Positions 1 through 8,665 of a DNA stretch of 11,827 bases are shown here, in pieces. The stretch comes from Cochliopodium minus (lineage: Eukaryota > Discosea > Himatismenida > Cochliopodiidae). How positions within the stretch are numbered: position 1 is the first letter of the stretch; every line of letters begins with the position of its first letter. A model generated the notes under the pieces. It ran no database searches, had not been told where the DNA came from, and was given only the letters and a program-made list of their open reading frames with translations. The position numbers and the translations under genes were made by a program. The DNA lies in the NCBI GenBank assembly GCA_024220525.1, contig JAMYWO010000159.1:89114-100940 (forward strand), read 5' to 3'.

Positions 1-70
1 GATTCACAATTTCTCCTCTCAATATTGGAAACAAAACAAGAAACACAGTGAGAAAAAGAAATTTAAACAT
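1..70 (-). CDS. Start of a signal-peptide protein, cut by the left edge
   Basis: An ATG at 68-70 on the minus strand opens a frame of 23 codons that runs off the window. The peptide starts MFKFLFLTVFLVLFPILRG and continues EIVN. It has a short basic head, a hydrophobic core of about 14 residues and a small/polar region after Arg-Gly, which is the form of a cleavable secretion signal. The last 13 codons are nearly identical in DNA to the gene start at the right edge (one synonymous Leu codon differs), so the two are paralogues pointing outward. It lies 137 bp downstream of the G6PD stop on the same strand. The mature protein is outside the window and I do not recognise the family. A signal anchor rather than a cleaved signal is possible. 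Confidence 0.6.
   Translation of the reverse strand, partial: MFKFLFLTVFLVLFPILRGEIVN
3..41. repeat. Left copy of the 39-bp end-to-end inverted repeat
   Basis: Positions 3-41 match the reverse complement of 11789-11827 at 38 of 39 bases: 31 identical, one mismatch, then 7 identical. The identity stops abruptly inside the hydrophobic core of the encoded signal peptide. The single mismatch is a synonymous Leu change (TTG against CTG). The repeat is therefore coding homology between two gene copies; two extra bases lie beyond it at the left edge. Confidence 0.9.
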
Positions 71-207
71 AATTTATCAAAAATTTTATTTAATTTCTTC
101 CAAGCTCACATATTTATAAAATTTCGAAACAAAATATGAAAACAAAATATGAAATTGAAGAATTTAATAAAGTCTGAATATTTGAAAATATAAAAAATAC
201 ATTCGAT
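71..207 (-). other. Spacer between G6PD and the left-edge gene
   Basis: This 137-bp AT-rich gap must hold both the G6PD 3' end and the promoter of the left-edge gene, since both are on the minus strand. The 13-14 base unit GAAACAAAATAT is nearly duplicated in tandem at 126-137 and 138-150. I see no convincing poly(A) signal for G6PD directly after its stop, and no coding potential. Confidence 0.5.
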
Positions 208-2001
208 TCAATTATCATAAGAATATTTGACAAATCCATATTTCTTGGCAATATCATCAGATTCCTGAGGACCTCTGGAGCCGTAAGGATATTTGATGGG
301 TTGGATTTTTTCATTTTCGATTTTGTGAAGGATAGGAGTGAAGATCTTCCAGGAAGATTCCAATTCATCAGATCTGACAAAAAGATTGTGATCACCACGG
401 ATGACCTCAAGAATCAATTTCTCATAAGCCTCATGCTGTTTGATCTCCTTGAAACGATTGTTGTAAGAGAGATCGAGATCAGCAAAGACAGTCTTGTTCT
501 CAAGACCGGGCTTCTTGGTTTTGAACTTTAAGTAGACAGAAGCATTGGGTTGAACACGCAAAACCAACTCGTTGGAATCAACTTCGCCAAAAAGATGGTT
601 GTAAGATTTAAAGTGGATGCGGATCTCCGCCTTTCTGTTGTCAAGAGCTTTCCCACATTTGAGAATGAAAGGAACTCCGTGCCAACGTTCATTCTGAACG
701 AAAAGAACAGCAGAAGCAAAGGTAGGACAGTTTGATCCCTCAGGCACAGTCTTGTCATCCAAATACCCAGGTTTGTTAGTCTCTTTATTAGCAGTGTATT
801 GTCCAATGACTACATCATTCCAATTGATAGGAGCGACCTGATCCAAAACTTTCACTTTGGCATTTCTCACATCTTCTGCGGAGAGTGTGGAAGGTGGTTC
901 CATCGCTACAAGGGAAAAGATCTGTGAGAGATGATTTTGCATGACATCTCTGATTATTCCGAACTCGTCAAAGTACCCTCCCCTCCCTTCTGTACCGAAA
1001 TCTTCTTTGAAGGTTATTTGCACGAGTGTTATGTGTCTTCTATTCCACAATGGCTCGAAGATCGCATTGGCGAATCTGAGCGTCATCAGATTTTGAACCA
1101 TCTCTTTGCCCAAATAGTGATCTATTCTGTATATTTGTGATTCATCGAATAAGAGAGATAATTCATTATCTAATTTCTTGGAACTTTGAAGATCTTTCCC
1201 AAATGGTTTTTCTACGATCACTCTATTCCATCCATCCTTTGACATTGCCTGAATTAATGAAAAAAAAAAAAAATTTTTGAGCATATTGACGTTTTTGAAA
1301 AAAAATAAATGATTTAGCTTTACTGCAGGCTGAATGTTTGTTGCAACTGTTAAAAATATTGATGGTGGGATCGCAAAGTAGAATATTCTGTTTGCTGATT
1401 CCTTTTCTCCCTCATAATGTTTCAATTTTTTGTCCAACTCTATGAAATCCTCCTCTTTATCATAGGAACCTGCTATATAGTGGCATTGTTGCAAAAACCC
1501 ATCTTGTTTTGATTTCTCTCCGGGAAAAAACTTCCTCAAACTTTCTCTAAATTCCTCTGAGCTCATTTTTGTTCTCGAATATCCAATTATATTAACTGTA
1601 TATTTTATAAATTCGATTTTTGTTAAAAAAAATTATATTTTGAATTGTGAGTTGGTTATATCATTTTATGAAAATTCATATTATTTGATTATAATGTATT
1701 ACCAGATTTTTGTATATAATTTTCGAGATATAAATTGTATAATGCAGGGAAAGTTTTCTTCTTGGCCAAATCACCACTTGCCCCCAACACTATTATAGAC
1801 AATTTGCTTTCAGATATTTCTTCAATTGTCAACAAATTGCCTGATATTCTGGTTTGTTTTTTCTATAGAGTGAATATAAAAATATTTTTAGAAAATTATT
1901 TCACCATAATTTTCCAATAAATATATTACCTCTAAATTTACCAATTTTGTTTGGTATCTGTGAATTTTCTCTTTGATTTTTTCAATTCTTTCTTCAATCA
2001 T
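208..2001 (-). CDS. Glucose-6-phosphate dehydrogenase, complete, four exons
   Basis: It oxidises glucose-6-phosphate to 6-phosphogluconolactone with NADP+, the entry step of the oxidative pentose phosphate pathway, presumably in the cytosol since no targeting peptide is evident. Exons (minus strand): 1930-2001, 1703-1862, 1324-1595 and 208-1248; introns of 67, 107 and 75 nt. All phases agree, giving 514 residues, the normal length. Visible motifs are the NADP-binding [10 protein letters not shown] at residues 51-60, GYSRTK at 82-87, EKPFG at 181-185, the active-site RIDHYLGKE at 209-217 and the second catalytic-site histidine in DVMQNH (His274), with YGSRGP near the C terminus. The ATG at 1566 (Met88) would lose the NADP site, so the start at 2001 was chosen. 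The N terminus up to about residue 44 is not conserved. There is no 6-phosphogluconolactonase domain. The stop is TGA. Confidence 0.97.
1249..1323 (-). other. Stop-free, 3n-length intron in G6PD
   Basis: This 75-nt segment begins GTAAAG and ends TTCAG, and sits between Ala168 and Ala169. It is a multiple of three and has no in-frame stop, so it can be misread as 25 Phe/Asn-rich residues. Known G6PD sequences run straight from the NIxxxx segment to the GWNR segment with no such insert. It includes a run of about 13 T on the sense strand. Retention would place 25 residues between two conserved parts of the NADP-binding domain and probably inactivate the enzyme. Confidence 0.9.
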
Positions 2002-2457
2002 TTTTATTTTTTTTTATATATTTTATTTATATCTATTTATTTTGAAACAAAAATATCAAAATCACATTTCTTTCACAGAATAATAGTTTTTAATCAATTT
2101 ACAACTCCCTCCAACATTTTTTTGTCAAATCATTTATTCCCTAAAAACTTCCCAAAAAACAAATCAAAATGATTTCAAAAGATTGTTTTTCAATAAAAAA
2201 AGATTAAAAATTAACCTCCGCAAAAAATTATTCTTTAAAAATATGAACTTGTCATTCATTAGTTGAGTAAAAAAAAAATTAAAGATTTAACTTTTCTAAA
2301 CAAGAAATAAAAACCTTCAAAATCTCCTCAAGCAAGACATTGTTGTTCACATCTCTTTTTTTTTATCAAATAAACATATCACTAGTCGAAATTAAAAGAA
2401 AAAAAAAATTTGAAAACAATTTATCAAACAAAGTTCAGGTAAAAAAAAAATAAAGAA
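2002..2457. other. Spacer between the polymerase and G6PD genes
   Basis: This 456-bp stretch is very AT-rich and should hold the polymerase 3' UTR and the G6PD promoter. Open frames here are low-complexity Phe/Ile/Lys runs and are not credible. The one patch with exon-like composition is 2315-2352. On the minus strand it is bounded by an AG and by a GTTTTT like donors used in the upstream gene, but it lies beyond the polymerase stop and I could not join it to any gene. Confidence 0.5.
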
Positions 2458-5400
2458 TTATTTGGAGTTAATATTTAGCTCTTGGATCAACTCTTCAAAA
2501 CCACCAGGGAGCTGTTGGTTCTGAGATATGATTTGCTTGAACAAACCGATCATCTTTTGGTTCTGTTGTTGAAGTTGGTTGTTCTGTTGTTGCAACTCGA
2601 AAAACTTGTTCTCAAAATCGGTTTTTTCCTTAGAAACTAGGTCGAACTGTTCTTGTAACTGGTTGTTCACTTGTTGGAGCTCATCTTTCTCGAGTTTGAT
2701 TTGATGCAATTCCAACCTAGATCTTTTTTCTAGTTTTTAAAAAATAATCAATTTTTTTTTGAAATGAAAGAAAAATAAAATTTATTTTTTAAAATACCTT
2801 GAGAGACTTTAGTTTTCAAAACGTCCAACAAGTTGATCTTCTGAAGAGATGTATTGACAGGAATCACTGGCTTTTTGTTAGGATTGTTTCTCTTTTGAAG
2901 AGGATTAGGCTGGGTGGATGTGTCATCAGTTCCTTTTCCAAAAAATTTAAAAATAAAAAATTTAAACAATAAAAATAAAAATAAATATTTGAAAATTAAT
3001 TAAAGATATAAAATATTTATTATTTTAATTTTATTGATACCTCTCCAATCCCACAAAATCCTTCCGAGATAAGTACGGATGCTGTGGTAAGAATAGGGGG
3101 AGGTGAGCGCATCAGAAGCAAAGTCAAAAGCCGCTTTCACTCTGTAGATAGCATACGCTGTCGAACCTGATAAAAAAATTTAAAAATTATAAATTTAAAA
3201 ATAAATCAAATAATGAAAATTAAAAAATAAAACAAAGAAAGACAAATTTTTTAAAGAATAAAAATAAAAATTAAATAAAACAAATAAAAATAAAATCTGT
3301 TGGTAAATAGTTTAATTAAAAATTATTTTTGTTAAGATTGTACCAATGTTTATACCAGGGGAGGTTGGATCGTCGATGAAGAGAGAAACCTTACCTGCCA
3401 AGTCGTTGAGGTGGAAAAACCCATTGACAACAGATATTCCGTACTTTGAAAAGTCATATCTTTTACCAAAAAACTCCAAAAACTGGATCAAAAGCAATCC
3501 TAAATAGAAATAACAAAAAAAATTAACAAAAAAAATTAACAAAAAATAATTAAAAAAATAAATTTAAAATAAAATTACAAAAAAATTACAAAAAAATTAC
3601 AAAAAATTTTTACGACAAAAAATCTAATTTTTGTTTTTGTTTTTTTTTGTTTTTTTATTAAATTCATTATTTAATTTTTTTTTTGAATTTTTTTTTTGTT
3701 TTTTTATTTTTACCCAGATTTTTGTCAACAGTCCCAAAATAATCCAAGAAAGTGACGATCATGTGAACTAGACAATAACTCGACAAACCACCCTTGTAGG
3801 GGTTGTTCAGCCCTCTTTGATGCAAAAACTGTTTCAGAACGTAAGCCAATGGTTTCAACTCTCTGAATCCCGAAACACTGATCAATAATTTAGGAAGGAA
3901 AAAAGATATTGAAAAAGAATAAAAAATGAGTTTTAAAAAATATAACAAAAAAAAGAAAAAAAAAAGAAACAAGTTTTTAAGAACAATGTTAAAAAAAAAT
4001 GTATGATTAAAGAAAAAAAAAGAAAAATTAAAAAATAAATGTATGATTAAAGAAAAAAAAAATGAAAAAAATGAAAAAAAAATAAAAAATGCTTTATTAA
4101 AGTAAAAAAATCTGAAAAAATCAAACCAATTTTTGACAAACTCTCTCCCAGCTACCCCGCTATGCAGTTTGGTACTGGAATCAGTGAAAGTGATGTCAAT
4201 GGGGATGTCGTTGAGCCTCTTGTCCAAGTGGCTGGCCTTGAAGTGTACTTTGATGATAGGGACCTTGGCGGTGGGGATCGCTTGCACATTGGTGAACCAC
4301 TTGGTATGATTCAACAAGAGTTCTTTTGTCAAAATCCCTAAAAATCAAATGAGAAATTTAATTAATTAAAATTTATAAAATTAAAACCATAAAATTTAAA
4401 TAAAATGAAAACAAAAAAATATAAAAGTAAAAAAAAAAAAATTTAAAAAAAAATAAATAAATAGAAAAAAAATAAAAATTAAATTTTCAATAAAAATGTA
4501 AACAAAAAAAAATTTAATTAAATTAAAATCAAAAAGAAAAAATAAAAAAATTTTGAAATACAAAAATCAAAATATATATATTTTCTTGGTTGTTACCTAG
4601 AGGCTGTTGGCCTGGGGTGTTTTCTTCTTTGGAATTGTAAGGAGGGACAAAAAGGGGGGAGGTGCTGAAAGAGCTGTTGTCGAAGGAAGAGTTGGAGTCA
4701 CCAAAGGATCCGAAAGAGCTTCTGTTGGGGTTGGTGTTAGTATTGGTATTATTATTGATGTTATTATCGTTATTATTTACAGGATTATTTATTACATTTT
4801 TATCGTTATTATTTACAAGATTGGTGTTACTGTTGCTTTTGTTGGGGTTTTTGTTGTTTTTGGTGTTGGTATCTTCATTGAGTCTGATTTTATTTACAAT
4901 TTCTTTTTCAGGAAGATCTTCTTTGTCACCCAAAACAGATTTTTCGCCGATATCATCATAATTATCATCAACATCATTACTATTATTTTTATTATTTTCA
5001 ATATCATCAGTATTTTTATTATTCTGAACTTCAGCATTATTATTATTTTCAGTATTATTATTATAATTTACATTATCAACAATATTTACATTATCAATCA
5101 CATTTTCGAATTTGTTTGAATCATTCACATTATCATTAATAATAATATTATTATTATTATTAATATTATTATTGATCACAATGTTTTTTAGATTGTTGGT
5201 AGAGTTGTTGGTATTTTTGATGTTATTGATGTTGTTGTTGCTTTTGGCTTTGTTTTGGGTCATTTCGAAGCTAGAGTTCCTCCATGAGCTGCTCCTCAGT
5301 CCTCCCCTGTCGTCATAGAAGTTCATGGTCTTGCGCTGCATCGTGCCACTTCTTTCCAAGATGTCATTTGTTCTGCTCAAATCCAAAAAATCATCGCCTA

Positions 5401-6789
5401 CAAATAAAAAAAGATTTAAAATTAAAAATCTGTCTTTTTAGTATGCTCAAAAATAAAAGTTGGAAATTTAAATTTAATTGGAATATAATAAAAAAGAAAA
5501 CTAAAAATAAATGTTGAAAATAAAAATTCAAAAAATAAAATGATAAATAATAATAAAATTAAAAATAAAAAATAAAAAATAAAAAGTAAAAAAATAAAAA
5601 ATTGACATAAATTTTACCAAACAAAAAGGATTTCTCTTTATTATTGTTGTGGCTCATGTCATTTTCATCAACATCAAATTTGAGCTCCATTGAATTCATC
5701 ATTTTTCTCATAGGGGGGTGTGGTTGTTCTGTGAAATTGCTTTGATGGGTGATGTACTGGTCAGGGGCGCCCACAATCACTATATCAATGTCCGAGTTCG
5801 GAAGGCAAATTTCTTTATTAAAAATAAAAATGTTTTAAAAAAAAAATGAAAAAAATGAAAAAATAATTAAAATAACAAAAATAATGAAAAATTATTAAAA
5901 TTAATAAAAATATTTGAAAATTATAATCAAGAAAAGTAACTAAAAACGAGAATTAATAAAATGATTAAGAATTTCGAAGAAAAAAAAAGAAAGACAATCT
6001 TTGGGAATTATCAAAAAATGGGTTTTGAGAAAAAAAAAATGAAAAACAAAAAAACAAAAAAAAAAAAAAAAAATATTTTAATTGAATGAAAAATAAAATA
6101 AAAAAAAGTATTATTACCAGTTGCATAAGACCCAAAGACTTCGATGTGAGCAGACTTCCACAGATTGCTGACGATTTTACGGATTTTGGTGATGGCCATC
6201 TCACGATAGGGACGTTGAATGAGAACGATGGAGTCAATGTATGAGGTGTAGAGCTCCATTTCTTGTGAAAGCACAATTGTTTTTGCAGATGGCTGAAGAT
6301 CAAGCGATGATAAAGCGGATGTACTAACTGGACCTAAAAGGAGAAAATGAAAAAATTGTTGAAAAATAAAGGAGATTATTAATTGGAAATAGAAAAATTA
6401 TTATTTTTTTTAAAAAAAATAATGATTAATTTCTTTTTGAAAAATAATTAATTTCTAAATTGAATCAGAATTTTTTTTAATAACAAAAAAAATTCAAAAA
6501 AAAAACCTCTAAATTCTCCTTCGAGACGCTTGACAGCAATTTTGTTCTTATCACCTATCCGCTTTTCTCCGTCGAGCCATGATAAGTTGTCGGTAGTGCG
6601 ACTGCGGAAGTTCTTGTTGTTGTTGATAGTTCCTGGGCGAAAGTTTTTGGTGGTGGTACTTTTAAAATAAATTCAAAATAAAAAATTAAAAACAATAAAA
6701 ATAAAAAAAATAATAAATAAATAATAAATAAAAAAAATAATAAATAATAAATAATAAATAATAAATAATAAAAAATAAATAATAAAAAT

Positions 6790-6822
<33 letters not shown>

Positions 6823-8534
6823 CTTGTGCGAGTAGTAACATTTGTCTTTGTTACATTAGTGTGAGTAACAGTGACATTTGTGGAAGAAGGAGGTTCGGAG
6901 ATTTTTTTTGGTTTTGTTTGGTTTTGTTTGTTGGGGGGAGATGTAGGGAGGATGGACGGAAGAATGTTAGATGAAGGATTGGTCTTTTTATGTTTTAAAA
7001 AATAAATTAAAAAAAAATTTAAAAAATAAATTAAAAAAAAAAATTTAAAAAATAAAAAATAAAAAAACATAAAATATAAAAAACCTGGAAAAATTCTATG
7101 TCGTCACGAAAAAGGTTATTAGTTTCATTGCGATTGAGATGAACAGAATTTCTCCTGTTGAGCTTATTGTTAGTGGAGTTACGGGTGATGTCAAACCGTT
7201 CGTAATCCTCTTCACTGCAGTCGCTGTTGCTGGAGAAAGAGGGGTAGTAAGGCTTCGAGTCTCTGATTTTGCTCTTTGTTTGCGGAGTTTTGGGTTTTGT
7301 GGGTTGGGTTGTTTTAACAACGAAAACTGGCAATCTAAAAATTTTGAGAAGAATTTTTTTGAATGAAATTTGTTTTTTTATAAAAATTTTTATTTTATTT
7401 GGTTTTAAAAAAACAAATCTTTTTGGGATAACAATTTTTTTTTATGTTTTGTTTGATTTAAGGTTTTTGTAAAAAAAAAAAATGTGGTTTACCTATCTTC
7501 ACTCTTTGTTCGGCTGAATTTAGGTTTGGTCTCTGGGGTGGTAGAGGGAATTTCTATGGAATTGATAAAATTGGGCTCTGCAAAGGAGATTTCAGAGGAC
7601 TTTTCGTCATCAGAGGACATGTTGTATAGTGCTTGTTGTCTAGATTTTAAAAAAAATGATGAAAAAGTTTTAGAATGAGTTTAAGAAAGAATTTGATAAA
7701 AGAATTTGATAAAACAAAAAGTATTTTTGAACGAATAATAAAAAAATTTTAAATAAAAATAGTAAAAAAATTTAAATAAAAAAAAAAAATATTTGTTGCA
7801 CTCATTAAAGAATACCTAAAAGAATCGTTAATAGGTTTTGTCAAAGAAGAAAACCACAAAGAAGGGACATTTAGTTGTCCTGCAGATTTTCTCTTGGGGT
7901 TTCTCTCAGTGCGATGATAGATAGGAGAGTTTTCCCGTTGTATCCACGTCGACGCGTTTGTGGTGAAAAGCAGCGGGTCTGATTGGACCCCAATCTCATT
8001 GGAGGGGAAGTTGGATTGATTCATGTAGTTTTTTGATTGCATATTAACATAATTGTATCTAAATTGTAAGAAAAAAAAAAATTACAGAAAAATTAATAAA
8101 AAGAATATAAATCAATTCAGTAAATCGATAATTGGATCAATTTTAATCAATACAATTGTTATTAAAGATAATTTGATCTCATTGATAAATTATATAATTA
8201 GACAAAAAAATTTTCAATCACAAAAAAACAATAATTAAAAAAAAATATAATAAATAAAAAAAAACTGATCAGTTTAAATGGAAAAAAAAAATGCTAACCT
8301 CCCAGAAAACTTCTTAATAGGAGAACTGTCCTCGTCACTTGTACTCTCTTCAAAACTGTTAGAAAAAGAGTAGCTTTGAGGACTCTCTTCATTGATGGTA
8401 CCGTAGTTATAGATGTCATAGTTGCTGAAGCTGTGGTTGTTGGCTCCGCACACCTCTGCGTAAGATTTGTTTGGTAAAATCGGTTGAGAATTCATTCTCT
8501 GCTTGATCAAAAGTTCTGGTTTTGTGCCTTCAAT
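2458..8534 (-). CDS. TRF4/TENT4-like non-canonical poly(A) polymerase (15 exons)
   Basis: A nucleotidyltransferase that would add short A-rich tails to RNA, as TRF4/5 (TRAMP complex) and TENT4 do. Exons (minus strand): 8299-8534, 7816-8058, 7493-7639, 7085-7334, 6823-6983, 6507-6658, 6118-6333, 5618-5812, 4597-5397, 4127-4337, 3714-3877, 3344-3499, 3041-3166, 2798-2932, 2458-2729. All phases agree over 1,154 codons plus TAA. Numbered in the joined 1,819-residue model: about 400 residues of Ser/Asn/basic disorder; FGSYAT at 1128-1133; SDIDIV with catalytic Asp1141 and Asp1143; an Asn-rich insertion; PIDITF with Asp1513; VLKQFL and GGLSSY at 1549-1570; and the nucleotide-recognition segment from FIDDP (1631) through KAAFDFA. 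The tail from about 1730 is a Gln-rich coiled coil. Oddities: the Gly usual after FGSxxT is Glu1134. If separate from the upstream exons, it would start at ATG 8495. Confidence 0.92.
3997..4061. repeat. 25-bp direct repeat inside a polymerase intron
   Basis: Positions 3997-4021 and 4037-4061 are identical over 25 bases (core TGTATGATTAAAGAAAA), spaced 40 bp apart, within the intron 3878-4126. It looks like a recent local tandem duplication in low-complexity sequence. No function is suggested. Confidence 0.8.
4724..5241 (-). repeat. AAT/AAC-codon repeat encoding Asn-rich insertion
   Basis: Within the 801-nt exon 4597-5397, the sense strand is largely AAT and AAC codons broken by Ile, Asp, Val, Thr and Lys. 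A 23-nt unit recurs with one mismatch at 4764-4786 and 4800-4822 (36-nt period), encoding LVNNNDK-like and PVNNNDN-like repeats, a sign of slippage or unequal exchange. A less repetitive acidic stretch (about 4895-4975) splits the tract. The insertion lies inside the catalytic domain and is expected to loop out from the fold. The antisense open frames of Ile/Val/Leu here are shadows. Confidence 0.9.
5813..6117 (-). other. Longest intron of the polymerase gene (305 nt)
   Basis: The intron separates ACT-G (after FGSYAT) from the exon starting with the LPNSDID segment. Donor GTAATA, acceptor TAAAG. It is nearly all A/T on both strands, including an A run of about 16 near 6058-6073 (T on the sense strand). 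I see no nested gene or RNA in it. Confidence 0.75.
6737..6816. repeat. Heptamer microsatellite and A27 tract in an intron
   Basis: Five perfect copies of ATAATAA occupy 6737-6771, in a longer stretch of similar A/T sequence from about 6706. An uninterrupted run of 27 A fills 6790-6816. Both lie in intron 6659-6822. On the sense strand the T27 run starts only a few bases after the donor, so it is a 5' tract and not a polypyrimidine tract before the acceptor. Run length is likely to vary between individuals and reads. Confidence 0.85.
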
Positions 8535-8665
8535 CTTTTATTAAAAAATTTTTCAATTGGAAATTAAATGATTCAAACAAAATTTTAATTAAAAATAAAA
8601 ATAATAAATCAATCCTATTTAATTTTATTTTTATTATTTAACTTTTTTATTTAAAAAAATTTTAC
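8535..8665 (-). other. Proposed intron joining the N-terminal region to the polymerase
   Basis: This 131-nt A/T segment has a GTAAAA donor after AAG-AAA and an AATAAAAG acceptor before ATT-GAA-GGC. Both sides are in phase 0. Composition rises to exon level exactly at 8534 and stays there for 39 bases before the first ATG (8495), which fits an exon better than a short 5' UTR. The base before the donor is A, not the usual G; G6PD intron 3 also has A there. The alternative is a stop at 8651 and a new gene starting at 8495. Confidence 0.6.

Noticed and set aside
1249-1323. A lineage-specific Phe-rich insertion in G6PD
   Set aside because: It has donor and acceptor signals, extreme A/T content, and its removal restores alignment with the family.
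208-1566. G6PD as a 452-residue N-terminally truncated gene starting at 1566
   Set aside because: The missing NADP-binding exon ([10 protein letters not shown]) and first exon are present upstream with matching splice phases.
4641-4660. Reassigned stop codons (ciliate-like code)
   Set aside because: G6PD ends at TGA and eL37 and the polymerase at TAA at the expected family ends, and no conserved region contains an internal stop.
4607-5318. Plus-strand hydrophobic proteins of 170, 99 and 68 residues
   Set aside because: They are antisense readings of the AAT/AAC codon repeat in the polymerase exon, giving Ile/Val/Leu runs.
6819-7070. A Phe/Leu-rich membrane segment at the head of a minus-strand frame
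   Set aside because: It is intron sequence read through; the exon starts at 6983 after an AAAAG acceptor.
8495-8653. Two separate genes, one ending at TAA 8651-8653 and one starting at ATG 8495
   Set aside because: Not excluded, but the in-frame splice and the exon-like composition right up to 8534 favour one gene.
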